DNA from: Hyaloperonospora brassicae
Taxonomy: Eukaryota; Oomycota; Peronosporomycetes; Peronosporales; Peronosporaceae
Assembly: GCA_947650285.1 (NCBI GenBank)
Contig: CANTFL010000498.1
Coordinates: forward strand, 124,001-188,000
Length of the DNA stretch: 64,000 bases
Direction of reading: 5' to 3'
In this document: piece by piece, positions 32,954 to 43,020 of the stretch
How the letters are laid out: each line of letters opens with the position of its first letter
Position numbering within the stretch: position 1 is the stretch's first letter
The notes under the pieces: generated by a model
Seen by the model: only the letters and a program-made list of their open reading frames with translations
What the model was told of the DNA's origin: nothing
Databases searched by the model: none
Position numbers and translations under genes: made by a program

Positions 32954-34360
32954 CTGGTGGCAGTACCAGCAGCTCTTTGAGTTGAGTGGCAATGGATGGG
33001 TTTGTTTTTATATCAGGAAACAGAGGGTTGGCGGGAGGAGGAAGTGGCGGCGGCGGCTGCTGCGACTGCGTTTGTCTCGATGGCGGGCTACGACTGGTCG
33101 TGTGTAACAACGGACCGGGAACGTCGATGGGCTGATCCCCTGAACTATCCGTCGAGAGGCTCTCTGGACAGACGGACGCTTTTGTACGCGCGTGGACGGG
33201 ACACGATTCGAAATGGGGTCTCGAGGAAAAATAGGTCACTCTTGAACCATTTTGCGTGCATGGCACCGCGAGGAGAAATAAGAAAAGAGAGTAAAAAGGT
33301 GTGATATTATATGTGCGTGTTTGACCGACGATTGGTGTTTCGATTGCAATAAGAGCTGTCTGTACCCTTCTGTTGATACCAACACACTTCCTTGTTCCCT
33401 AGGTGACCGATTGTAAACTTCAAGGTGTAAGATCTCAGATGTCCGTCCATATTTACACAGGCATTTACTTACATACATACGCTACGCAGCAGGTGATGTC
33501 GCACATCTCTATCATAAGCACAAAGTGTCGCCGTACAGAAATGTCTGAGCCAGCACGAGAGTTCGTCACAAGTGTCGATAGGAGGGTCATCGCTTGCCTG
33601 CGTTCGTTCGTATTCATGCAGCTCGACAGTGAGTCTCGACCGTCACGTAATTGATACGAGAAGGTGATTGCGTGAGCTGCTGGCGAGAAAGCAGGTTTTG
33701 CGCGAGAGCTGCGACGCACTTCCACTTTCTAACAAATCTTGACAACTGCTCATGTTATGGTGTACGACTGGTGATGAGAACGTAACGCGATCGAGAAGGC
33801 CTTCGTGAAGCGACTTTTGGATCACGATGGCGGTCGAGGGCAAGTTTTTGATAGACTCGACGATGCACTGCTTGACGCCATGGCAAGCGCAGACTAGAAA
33901 GAGGCGGACGCAAGGGCGGAACAGCAGTGTACAGACATCATTTAGCGATCGACAGCTCAATCTCAGCGACAACAATACAGATCAGTCCACGCTAGTGGTA
34001 CGTTCTACTGTGCAATACGTTTGTAGCGCTCTTTTCTTACATTGCAGTGGGCTGCAACCTCAGCACCAAGCTGGTCGAGCTATCCTTCTGAGGCTCTACT
34101 CGTACGGTACAAGAGGTTTCTTCCGAGATACTTCACAAAGTTGCTACAGCACTGGTGGAAGCGTCATGGAATGATGTGAAGCACAATTGTTCGAAGGTAA
34201 TGGGCAAAGTCGCATTTTGGTAAGGTCCTTCCTTCGCGTTTAAACTCTAATGCTAGAAGTTGCACCATCTTAGCTGACTGAATCATGTGCCATCTACGAT
34301 TACCATCTGCCCACATCTTGTGCACCATGTAACCACAGAACCGTCTCAAGCGCGTATATT
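32954..34360. other. Intergenic, no gene seen
   Basis: It has the transporter 3' region and no recognisable coding region. A polypurine-rich GGAGG/GCGGCGGCGGCTG stretch lies at 33036-33060. Confidence 0.45.
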
Positions 34361-35776
34361 GTCATCCATCAAGTTAAGGTGGTGTCAAGTACGTCCATTA
34401 TTATGATAACTAACGACTGATAAGTGTGACAAGAAGTACGGCCCGGGTATCGGGTCGACAACTAAAGGGCTCCGTAGAGCCAGGGGCGACGGCAACGAGG
34501 TCAGAGACCCTCCTACCGAAGCCAACTACGAGTCAATCATGACCGCTGGCGCGACCAAGTAGACTGGGGACATGCGTACCGCCGGAGCGGCAGCACGTAC
34601 AACGCGGGTATGCTGCCATATAAGGCAACAAACCCCTTTAGGACCGCTTGCGCGGCCCCCGACGTGGAGTGCGAACACCGAAGTGACTGCGTGGCGTGGA
34701 GAACGCCAACCCGCCATATATCTCTCCGAGGAGCTCAACCATCTGCGATGGTGGCTCCCTTCAGCCGCTTGCGCGGCCCCCGACGTGGAGTGCGATCACC
34801 GAAGTGACTGCGTGGCGTGGAGAACGCCAACCCGCCATATATCTCTCCGAGGAGCTCAACCATCTGCGATGGTGGCTCCCTTCAGCCGCTTGCGCGGCCC
34901 CCGACGTGGAGTGCGATCACCGAAGTGACTGCGTGGCGTGGAGAACGCCAACCCGCCATATATCTCTCCGAGGAGCTCAACCATCTGCGATGGTGGCTCC
35001 CTTCAGCCGCTTGCGCGGCCCCCGACGTGGAGTGCGATCACCGAAGTGACTGCGTGGCGTGGAGAACGCCAACCCGCCATATATCTCTCCGAGGAGCTCA
35101 ACCATCTGCGATGGTGGCCCCCTTCAGCCGCTTGCGCGGCCCCCGACGTGGAGTGCGATCACCGAAGTGACTGCGTGGCGTGGAGAACGCCAACCCGCCA
35201 TATATCTCTCCGAGGAGCTCAACCATCTGCGATGGTGGCTCCCTTCAGCCGCTTGCGCGGCCCCCGACGTGGAGTGCGATCACCGAAGTGACTGCGTGGC
35301 GTGGAGAACGCCAACCCGCCATATATCTCTCCGAGGAGCTCAACCATCTGCGATGGTGGCCCCCTTCAGCCGCTTGCGCGGCCCCCGACGTGGAGTGCGA
35401 TCACCGAAGTGACTGCGTGGCGTGGAGAACGCCAACCCGCCATATATATCTCCGAGGAGCTCAACCATCTGCGATGGTGGCCCCCTTCAGCCGCTCGCGC
35501 GGCCCCTTGACGTGGAGTGTGCGCTCGCCGCAGCGGCGACACGTGGCGCGGGGTACGCCTCCAGTCCGTAAAACACCCCTGCTAGGGCCGCTTGCGCGAC
35601 CCGTCGGTCTCCTACGCCCACTCCCGCGACTGCGAGTGCAGCGTGCTCGCGTCAGATCTTCGACCACGTCGGCTCCCCAAGGGGAGGATTCCCTCCGACT
35701 TGACTGCCCCGAAGGGAAAAAGACTGGCTTGAGCTGAACCGTGAAAATTTGGGAATCGTCATCCATCAAGTTAAGG
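34361..35776. repeat. Region bounded by a 19-bp direct repeat; possible non-autonomous insertion
   Basis: GTCATCCATCAAGTTAAGG occurs at 34361-34379 and exactly again at 35758-35776. The 1.38 kb between them is GC-rich and holds the 121-bp tandem array. A 19-bp duplication is long for a DNA transposon but fits LINE-driven insertion, so a non-autonomous retroelement is one explanation. No protein-coding motif or A-rich tail was found. Confidence 0.5.
34644..35611 (+). repeat. 121-bp tandem repeat array, seven near-identical units
   Basis: Units starting CCGCTTGCGCGGCCCCC lie at 34644, 34765, 34886, 35007, 35128, 35249 and 35370, with a diverged unit at 35491. They differ mainly by one T/C change near the end (GGCTCCCTTC or GGCCCCCTTC). 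Each unit contains three perfect short inverted repeats: GCCGC-TTGC-GCGGC, GGCGT-GGAGA-ACGCC and ACCATC-TGC-GATGGT. Because 121 is not a multiple of three, each unit shifts frame and all three + frames look open for long stretches; this is a by-product of the repeat, not evidence of a protein. Flanking sequence on both sides resembles degenerate units. Confidence 0.93.
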
Positions 35777-36129
35777 CAGGGCTTCGTGGGAACCTATCTT
35801 CAGCTGAAGCGAAGAAGGGACTGCACGTCGTCGCATCCTACATCGGACATAAATGTATATGACAAAAGACCGAGCCGCTAGTAGGGAGAGAGGTCAGATC
35901 GTCTATCAGAGCTACTTATCACTCGTAAGATGTGTGTTGTGTGGAAACCACCTCGGTCATTTACCATGACACGAACTTTCTCCTACGACGTTCCTCGTTC
36001 TGCTGGCTCAATACTCCGGGCGTCACGGGATACACTGCTAGGAGAGTTTACTTCGTGGGAGTGGGTATCGTGCGCAGCGAACGAGTCGGCGCGAGGGGAG
36101 GCACTTCGTGAAGAGCAGGAACTTACGTA

Positions 36130-36293
36130 GGCACGGGGATGTCGATCTCTGTCGGCATTCCCCGTGCCGCGGGATACCGGGGGATTGCTTCCCTCTCGGT
36201 CGCACGCTGCGTTGCCTCCCGTAGCCCGCGCAGCGGAGAAAAGGCCTCCCCCGTTAACCTTGGCCCCACTAAGGGGAATTTCCCGTCCAAGGT
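36130..36293. repeat. GC-rich paired inverted repeats upstream of the OYE gene
   Basis: GGCACGGGGA (36130-36139) pairs with TCCCCGTGCC (36159-36168). ACCTTGG (36257-36263) pairs with CCAAGGT (36287-36293), with CCCC-ACTAA-GGGG nested inside. The composition resembles the right end of the 121-bp array region (CTCCCCAAGGGGAG near 35675). No coding role is seen. Confidence 0.6.
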
Positions 36294-36658
36294 AAGGGGG
36301 CCAGATGACTGGCTCTTACGAAGTCTCCGCCTCTGTCCGATGTTGCTCGAAGAGTGTAAATTGGGAAGCGACATGCCGTACGAAAAAGGTCACTGCTTCT
36401 TAGTCCATCGATTCTGCCCCCTTTTTGTGCTCACCAACGGAGCCTTTTCTGTCAGGCGCTCCTTTTCTATTAATAAAAATCCATCAACCTCACCGATATC
36501 CATCAGCCAAAACTGACATGGCTCCACCTGCACACAAGCTGCAACTCGGACCCTCCCCGAGCTTCGATCAACCTGCCTCTTTTTTGTGCCTTCCTCACTG
36601 CGAATATTCCTACCAAGAGAGACAGCGACTCGCTTGTCTCCATCGCTCTCCATCGCTC

Positions 36659-36672
36659 TCACTCTTCAATTT
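36659..36672 (+). promoter_or_regulatory. Oomycete-type initiator of the OYE gene
   Basis: TCACTCTTCAATTT matches the TCATTYBNCAWTTT core at all but one position, 58-71 nt upstream of the ATG at 36730. It directly follows a duplicated CATCGCTCTC. Confidence 0.6.
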
Positions 36673-36729
36673 GCCGCCTCACAGCCTCATCCACTTTCAC
36701 GCCACCCGATCCACTCGCCCGTACTCACG

Positions 36730-37863
36730 ATGCCGACCGCCACCGCCGACTATCAGCTCTTCACGCCCCTCCGACTCGGACCCGACCTCGAGCTCAAGAA
36801 CCGCGTGGTCTTTGGTCCGCTCACTCGCGGCCGCGCGTCCGCCGACCGCGTGCCGTCAGCGGACAACGAGCTCTACTACGAACAGCGAGCGGGTGCAGGT
36901 CTACTCATCACGGAAGCGACGGCCATCTCGGAACAGGGCTACGGGTGGTACCACGCGGCCGCGTGCTACACAGAGGCCCATGTCGCCGGCTGGAAGCGCG
37001 TGACGGACCGCGTGCACAAGAAACAGGGGACGATCTTTCTGCAAATGTGGCACATGGGGCGTCAGAGCCACTCGAGTTTCCAGTCGAGCAACGAAATTGT
37101 GTCGGCGTCGGCGCTGCGCCTCGAGATGGGCCACACGCGCGACGCCAATTACGTGCAGGCCGACTACGAGACGCCCCGTGCGCTCGAGACCCACGAGCTC
37201 GCGGGCGTCGTCGAGTCGTACCGGCGCGGGGCGGAGCTCGCGATGCAAGCAGGTTTTGACGGCGTCGAGATTCACGGGGCGAACGGGTACCTCATTGACC
37301 AGTTCCTGCAGTCGTGCACGAACAAGCGCACGGACAAGTACGGCGGCTCGTTTGAGAACCGCGCGCGTCTCTTGCTCGAAATTGTGGAAGCCGTCAAGAC
37401 TGCTGTGCCGGCGCACCGCATTGGCGTTCGGCTCGCTCCGAACGGCTCGTTTGGCGGCATGGGCAGTGAAGACAACTACGAGATGTTTAAGTACACGATG
37501 GAGCAGCTGAGCACGCACAAACTCGCGTACCTCGCGCTCTTGGACGGCCCGGGGCTTGGCTACACGGACAAGTGCCGCCACACTCGTGCGTTTGACGCCA
37601 AGACGGCGTTCAAGGGCGTCGTGATGGTGAACAACAACTACACGCGGGACCTCGCGGAAGGTGCGCTTCGCACGGGCGCCGCGGATTTCGTTGGGTTTGG
37701 CCGGCTGTACATTACCAACCCGGACTTGGCCGAACGCTTCCAAAACGACTGGCCCGTGGCTCCCGAGGCAGGACGCGAGGTGTACTACAACTCGTCGCTG
37801 GGCGGCAAGGGCTACAACGACTATCCATGCTACCAGGCCAGCACGGACAAGAGCAGTCTGTAG
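36730..37863 (+). CDS. Old yellow enzyme family NADPH:flavin oxidoreductase (OPR-like)
   Basis: It is a 377-residue single-domain FMN enzyme of the size usual for OYE/12-oxophytodienoate reductases, which reduce activated C=C bonds of enones, oxylipins and nitro-compounds. The start is the ATG at 36730 (MPTATADYQLF), downstream of a good initiator. Visible features are the N-terminal strand FTPLRLGPDLELKNRVVFGP, the FMN-side segment FLQMWHMGRQSH, the substrate-binding pair H and N plus the catalytic Tyr in IHGANGYLIDQFL (about residues 178-190), TDKYGGSFENRARLLLE, and the phosphate-binding VGFGRLYITNPDL near the end. All are intact. The physiological substrate is unknown; plant OPRs make jasmonate, but an oomycete enzyme more likely handles electrophiles or lipid products. 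Confidence 0.93.
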   Translation: MPTATADYQLFTPLRLGPDLELKNRVVFGPLTRGRASADRVPSADNELYYEQRAGAGLLITEATAISEQGYGWYHAAACYTEAHVAGWKRVTDRVHKKQGTIFLQMWHMGRQSHSSFQSSNEIVSASALRLEMGHTRDANYVQADYETPRALETHELAGVVESYRRGAELAMQAGFDGVEIHGANGYLIDQFLQSCTNKRTDKYGGSFENRARLLLEIVEAVKTAVPAHRIGVRLAPNGSFGGMGSEDNYEMFKYTMEQLSTHKLAYLALLDGPGLGYTDKCRHTRAFDAKTAFKGVVMVNNNYTRDLAEGALRTGAADFVGFGRLYITNPDLAERFQNDWPVAPEAGREVYYNSSLGGKGYNDYPCYQASTDKSSL

Positions 37864-38239
37864 ACGGGTGGGCAACAACAAGTCGGACTGCAGCAGAACG
37901 AGGGATTGCTCGAGGCGCGGCATCGGTCACGTTGGCGAGCAAATGACAGTAAGAACGTTATGAAGCTTTACAAGTGACGTTAACGTCAAGTCATGCATGA
38001 TATACTTACGTGCTACAGCATTACGGTGCCTGCCGCTTTTGGACAACTGCGAGACTGTCTGCGCCCCGCAACGACCCGAGCTCATAGGGCCCTCTCTCGT
38101 GTACACGTTCTCCATTGCATCCACTACGCCACAATGTGACTGCTCTGTCCATTCTTTCCGACTCGACCGCTTGATCGCAGAACCTCCAGCTCCATGTGAC
38201 GTGGCTCGAGTCCAACTTACCAAAAGCGGTCATCGGTGG
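37864..38239. other. Intergenic between OYE and bHLH-PAS genes
   Basis: These two genes converge here. On the minus strand the bHLH-PAS frame stays open past its stop codon down to 38021; otherwise nothing is seen. Confidence 0.5.
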
Positions 38240-38260
38240 CTGCTGCTGCTGCTGCTGCTG
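38240..38260 (-). repeat. (CAG)7 tract directly after the bHLH-PAS stop codon
   Basis: On the minus strand the order is GAG CAG, TAG (38263-38261) and seven CAG codons. The stop differs from CAG by one base, so it looks like a point change inside a glutamine tract. The frame then continues open for about 70 more codons. Confidence 0.85.
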
Positions 38261-39427
38261 CTACTGCTCCATCTCAATGGGAATCAGACAAAACTCTACG
38301 TTCGGCTCGTCGCCGTCGTCGTCCGCCACGATAGCCGCGACCAACACCACGTGCGGTCCCACAGCAGTCTTTACCACGGCACTCGTCGACTCTCGCGTCT
38401 CCCGCACGTTCTTCATCATGCGCTCGAACGTGGCGGCGTCCGTGCACAAGAACGGCCGGAGCGTCTTTTTCCGCTTGAGCACGAGTTCCGACAGCCCCGT
38501 GAACTGGACAAACGCCGCGTTGAACACGACCGTCTTCATGTCCATGTCCAGCACCACGCGCGGCGTCGTGGTCTTCTGGAACGTGTCTGCAATCACGTGG
38601 TCGGTCTTGCCCCGTTTCTGCGTCAGCCGCAGCTTCTCTGTCTGCTTCTCGGCCGCGTCGGCTTTGCGCTGCGCGATCGCGAGGTCGCTCCGCAGCGTCT
38701 CAATGTACTGCGACGTGTTGTCCAAGATCGACTGCTTGTTCTTCTTCGTCTGCACGCCGGCCTCGTCCAGCAGCTGCTTGAGCTGACTGATGCGGTCATT
38801 GAGCTTGAGCATCCGCTGCTTCTCCTTCTGGTTGAGGTCCTCCCGCGACCGCTTGGCACTGGCACTACAACTGCTATTGTTGCTGCTAGTGCTGTTATTG
38901 CTGTTAGTGGTGGCGGTAGCAGGAAGATGATGGCTGCTCGGGGCCGGCGGGGTAATCGAGGCGCTGCTGTGATTGGTGGTAAGTGAAGCACTAGGGCTCG
39001 GGGTCGGCCGCGCATAGGCGGCCGCGGACGTCGACGGACCCGACAGGCGCAGCGCCGCCGGAGGCGCGTGGAAGTAGGGCACTCCCGGTTCGTACTTGCC
39101 GCGCGCGTGCAGCAAGGGGTTGTACGCGCCGGGCATGGCGCGGGGCGGGAACAGACGGGCGCGGCCGTCGCGTGGCACGGCGCTGCGAGGCGACGAGAAG
39201 ACGGACGACATGAGGAGCACGTGTTTGGTGTCGCAGCTGTTGCATTGGATGAAAAGCTGACCGCGGCGAGATGATTGGGCGAGGGCCACCACGTGGCGAC
39301 GATGGAAGACCGGTTCGTACCGGTATTTGCTCTCGGTGTCGACCCAATCAAAAAACACAGCATCGTACGAAAAAAGCTTTTTGCGTGGGTGGAAGCTGTT
39401 CGATGAAACAGAGCCAATGAGCTCCAC
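38261..39427 (-). CDS. bHLH-PAS transcription-factor-like protein, 5' end unresolved
   Basis: Residues are numbered from codon 39427. A proline/serine/asparagine-rich region (100-190) precedes a basic helix-loop-helix segment: AKRSREDLNQKEKQRMLKLN, a loop at about 221-229, then KQSILDNTSQYIETLRSDLA (230-250). A short charged coil follows, then a PAS-like domain (about 278-386; VVLDMDMKTVVFNAAFVQFTG). The role is presumably DNA binding as a dimer, with PAS sensing or dimerising. The open frame has no ATG before 39211, yet the upstream codons (YDAVFFDWVDTESKYRYEP, then FIQCNSCDTKHVL) look coding. A perfect GTAAGT donor (39471-39466) and an AAC-AG acceptor 76 nt later (about 39396) suggest at least one intron and an upstream exon, but the phase does not fit simply, so the true start is open. 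Confidence 0.8.
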   Translation of the reverse strand: MELIGSVSSNSFHPRKKLFSYDAVFFDWVDTESKYRYEPVFHRRHVVALAQSSRRGQLFIQCNSCDTKHVLLMSSVFSSPRSAVPRDGRARLFPPRAMPGAYNPLLHARGKYEPGVPYFHAPPAALRLSGPSTSAAAYARPTPSPSASLTTNHSSASITPPAPSSHHLPATATTNSNNSTSSNNSSCSASAKRSREDLNQKEKQRMLKLNDRISQLKQLLDEAGVQTKKNKQSILDNTSQYIETLRSDLAIAQRKADAAEKQTEKLRLTQKRGKTDHVIADTFQKTTTPRVVLDMDMKTVVFNAAFVQFTGLSELVLKRKKTLRPFLCTDAATFERMMKNVRETRESTSAVVKTAVGPHVVLVAAIVADDDGDEPNVEFCLIPIEMEQ

Positions 39428-41099
39428 CGACGAGTGCAGAGCTGCGAGTTTGGATGCCCAACGCTACTTACGTTCTCGTTCACGTGGAAGCGCTGACGAG
39501 TTCGTTTCAAGTCGGCGAGCGACGAGTTACATCCGATCGACGCTTCGGCTGTTGTTTGCTGTTCGAGTGGCTGCTGAGTGAACAGATGCAACTAAACTTC
39601 TGGCTGTCGCTACAGCTCCTTTGTGGCTTGCAACGCATGCGGGCTGTGCACACTCGTCGGTTCTTAGTCGCGCTGAAGATATGACGTGACCACGCTATTA
39701 GACTGCGTGTACACGAGGCAAAGAAAAATAGTAGTGCCGCCGTAGATGAATGATAGCGGGGTGGCTTCCGCCAACTTCGTTGCCAACTTGACTCAAGTGA
39801 GAATACATAGGTTGTACAGCCCGGGTCCGCGCTGTTTCGTGATGCAGATGCCGCGCAAAGGTAGTGCGCGTACAGTAGCCATCTGCCAGTATTTGTTTGA
39901 CACGGGATTTGGTGCGAACGGAAGGGTGGGCCAGGAAGAACATGTGCAGCCAAGAATGCATGGGTGGGTGTCTCTCATTCAGCAAGACCGTTGCAAGCTC
40001 ACTGAGCCTGGCGCTTGCTGGGGTGCAACGGTCGTTGCAAACTCGCGACATGACCGTGTTTGATACGAGGAATCGTGTGGTAACCCGTCGGGTTGTAGCG
40101 TCAATGATGGTGGACCTTTCTCGCCAGCACTAAGACGGGAGTTCTTGTCGCCCAGCATTTTTAGCGAAGCCGGCGATACCTCGACGAGCAGGGCGGCCAG
40201 CAAGGTATACACGTGCTCTCGTCGGCAAGGATCTTGACAATTCCGCACCCACTGTTTCGTCCACTGCTGACAGCCAGATTTGGCATAACGACGAAACCAC
40301 CAGCCTGTAATGAAGAGAAAGCTGCCTGGACATTTAATCTGCTTGAAGCGGGGCTATGTGATCGTAGTGCATTGAGCATTACTCGCATTTCCACGGCGCC
40401 AATGCTGGCGGGACAGTGTTGTTAGTGGCAACGCGGTGCCCAACAAAGAGTGTGGCAAGTGTCTTCGTTGGCGGTTGATCCAGAAGTGATCATGGATATC
40501 GAGATAAATAAAACGTTCTATTTACTGTCGTGACAGAAGGGGACGTTGTTGGTAACCTTGGCTTGCCTGTAAGGAAAGCATAGCTGACTGTATCACTTAC
40601 ACATCCCATCGTATCTTTGCTTCGTAAACCACATCGGGGCCTGGAACAGCTTGCAGCGGAAGGTAACCCTTGACAGCAGCGCATACGTTTGGTAGTGCCG
40701 TGCCAGCGGCATCAGACGCGTTCGGCAAACAGAGGTAGCCCGAGCTCCGGCGCTAGACTGATCACGATGTCTATCGTAGTTGTTACACTATCTGCTATCT
40801 TCAGCATATCCTCACAGTCTGTATCGTAACCGCGATACAAAGGCAAAAGCGAGCGAGTAGGTAATCATGCGAACTCGATCCTTCAACCAAACATGTACAT
40901 GGCCTCTGGATCTAACACGATATCATTGCCGTCGTTATCGCCAACAGGATTGCTGGACAACACGCACTTGGTCGCTCATTCAGCTCTCCATCAAACGATA
41001 AGGTCGTCGGAGTCACCACAAATATACCGAGCAAAGACAAGAGATGTGGGTAAAAATGTCCACATGATGAACTCTCGAAGTGAGCAGCATTTTAGGTGA
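39428..41099. other. Upstream region of the bHLH-PAS gene and intergenic
   Basis: It probably contains the 5' exon(s) of the bHLH-PAS gene (39480-39600). The remainder has no supported gene; the frames present are short and mostly lack ATG. Confidence 0.4.
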
Positions 41100-42427
41100 G
41101 GTGAAAAGGTGAGGTATATTTAGGTACGCGTGCGACCTACTATATCCCATCGCAGGGCAGCTAAATTACCGCGGCGACGACTACTTCGTGGACTTGGTAG
41201 CACTATTCCCCGGGCAGCAGAGGAACTTCGAGCAGACTCTCGTCTCGAGATGACCAGGTTCCTCGGCGTTAGAGAGGGGCCTTGTGTTACATTTTGTTCG
41301 ATATGAGAGGCCTTCAGCCAGTGATTGACATCATTACCGAGAAAAGTTGCAGCCTCCCTGACAACAACGAAGTCGGATGGAGTATGCACTTCAACAGAAG
41401 ATCCTGTGTCCATAGATATATTTGCCAGTCGATCCGCTAATTTGTTGTGTGTGCGATAATGATGTCCCCAGCTGACTATCTCGATATCGTTAGAAATGGT
41501 GCATGATTCTCGCAAAAATCGCACCAAGTGTGGCTTGCGTGGAGGTTGTGGAGTTCGTAGTTGTTTAGAGGACTAGCTCATAGTCGCCAATGACATGCAG
41601 AGGTGAATAGCCACTTGCTTTCGCTTGTCAAAGGCCGTGAACAAGCCCCCAAATTTCCGCAATGTTGTAAGCGGTAGTGGCGGAACCAAATGCCATGCTC
41701 GATGCCCACATGACGCAAGCGGTATACGTCTGAAAGTGTAGCTGGACAATTACGGATCAAGCCCCTCCCGGACCTGGATTCCCGCGGGATCCTCCGTAAA
41801 AAAACAGGAGGTACAGCACTTAAGGGCACAATTCGTGAAGCAACATGTGCAGCGACGGCGGTTCATCGAAGCAGAGGAGAGCATCATCCAATGCTGACCT
41901 TACGCGTGCAAAGAGTTGCCCGTCTTCCCCCATGTCAGGCTGGTATGTTGACCCACGTAATCGTCTAACTGACTTTAATATGTTGTCCTGGATCTGTCTA
42001 TGTACACCTCCTGTGACAAAGACATGTCGTCCATGAGGCGGAGGCGCTCGACCCAGATGGCATGAATGGTTTCAGATACTACAAAACGACACAGTTCTCG
42101 AGCTGCTGGGAAATCCGCAGCCTAAGCTTTCGACGAATCAGCTCCTGGTTCGAGAGATTGCCGAACGACATCGCAGGCATGTTCGAGGACTTCCACAGAG
42201 GTCTAGACCAAACACCAGTCATCCTCTGTGAAAGAGCCGAGCCATCGCCACTGATCAAGTATATAATCGCAATGTCGACGCTCACTAGACCAGGCCATAT
42301 TATATGGCTTGTAATGGCTGGAACAGCCGCCGCACAATCAGGTACGGGACACGACAGATTTTGGGTGGCCACATTCCAGAGCAGAACGCTCTTACTCTAC
42401 AGACGAAACAACGTCTGAGTGTTGGTT
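41100..42427 (-). mobile_element. 3' end of a non-LTR retrotransposon with RNase H (truncated)
   Basis: Reading leftwards there is a zinc-finger-like CPVPDCAAAVPAITSHIIW (near 42340; the zf-RVT pattern of LINE proteins), then an RNase H domain beginning GGSRGNPGPGGA (near 41790) with a stop in place of the next Gly, MAFGSATTAYNIAEIWGL, and the last motif HHYRTHNKLADRLANISMD (near 41455). The frame ends at 41120. RNase H at the C-terminus is found in I/R1-like and related LINE groups. The 5' side is cut off exactly at the LTR of Gypsy element 2 (42428); endonuclease and RT are missing. Several stops and shifts are present. Confidence 0.78.
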
Positions 42428-42961
42428 TGTAACGGGGTTTCACGTCGACTGGTAGTCGACAATAGGTTGTTACACACAAGGTATGGGATCCCTTTTAAAG
42501 TAATATTAGAATACAAGTATCAATTGTTGAAGACTGATGTCTGTCAACCATTGATTACGAGATCTTTTAATATTTTTATTTATGACTTTAGTGAGTAGGT
42601 TATTTACTTTGTTCTAAGGTGTTAGTTTAGGTTAAAAGGAGAAATAAAATTCAGTTCCCATTTTGATCAACAAAAGACACGTGCCTCTCTGAGGCGTCTT
42701 GCGATCGATAAGGAGGTAGCAACGCCTTGTTAAGGCAGATACTCCTCGTGTACTCAGTGCGTTTGTTTCTTTGAATCGTTTGGTCCCCCTGGAACAGGGA
42801 CCGTAAACTCTTTGAGCTTGTGTGACTTTTTGAGTCGGGTTCTTTGAACCAACTCTTAGCTCTCGGAGCTGTTGACTCTTTGAGTCGGGTTCGTAGAACC
42901 AAAGTTGCTCGTAAGAGCGTTAAGTCTTCCTCTGACTTAATGAGCTGTGTAGACCGCTACA
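42428..42961 (+). repeat. 5' LTR of element 2
   Basis: It starts TGTAACGGGG, followed at once by the hairpin GTCGACT-GGT-AGTCGAC. It ends CCGCTACA. The right half is a string of perfect short hairpins: GGTTC-TTT-GAACC (42838-42850), AGCTC-TCG-GAGCT, GACTC-TTT-GAGTC (42874-42886), GGTTC-GTA-GAACC (42888-42900), GCTC-GTAA-GAGC, TTAAGTC/GACTTAA (42920-42940) and GTGTAG-ACCG-CTACAC (42947-42962). Confidence 0.9.
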
Positions 42962-42963
42962 CT

Positions 42964-42978
42964 TGGTAGCACTAGTAG
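42964..42978 (+). other. Candidate primer binding site of element 2
   Basis: TGGTAGCACTAGTAGTC starts 2 nt after the LTR, with the same spacing and core (TGGnnGCACT) as in family 1. The tRNA is not identified. Confidence 0.45.
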
Positions 42979-43020
42979 TCAATCTACACCTGAGTCGGTA
43001 ACGACTGATCCTCTGTGAGG

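Noticed and set aside
34572..35737. Long open frames of about 117-185 codons in all three + frames (MENANPPYIS-type repeats)
   Set aside because: They follow from a 121-bp tandem repeat whose period is not a multiple of three and whose single stop word recurs once per three units in each frame. No codon bias or motif supports translation.
36901..37923. 340-codon minus-strand frame opposite the OYE gene
   Set aside because: It is an antisense shadow of the well-supported OYE coding sequence and has no motifs of its own.
38623..39591. 322-codon minus-strand frame in the bHLH-PAS region
   Set aside because: It is mostly an Arg/Thr-rich out-of-frame reading of the bHLH-PAS gene; only its first about 37 codons may belong to an upstream exon.
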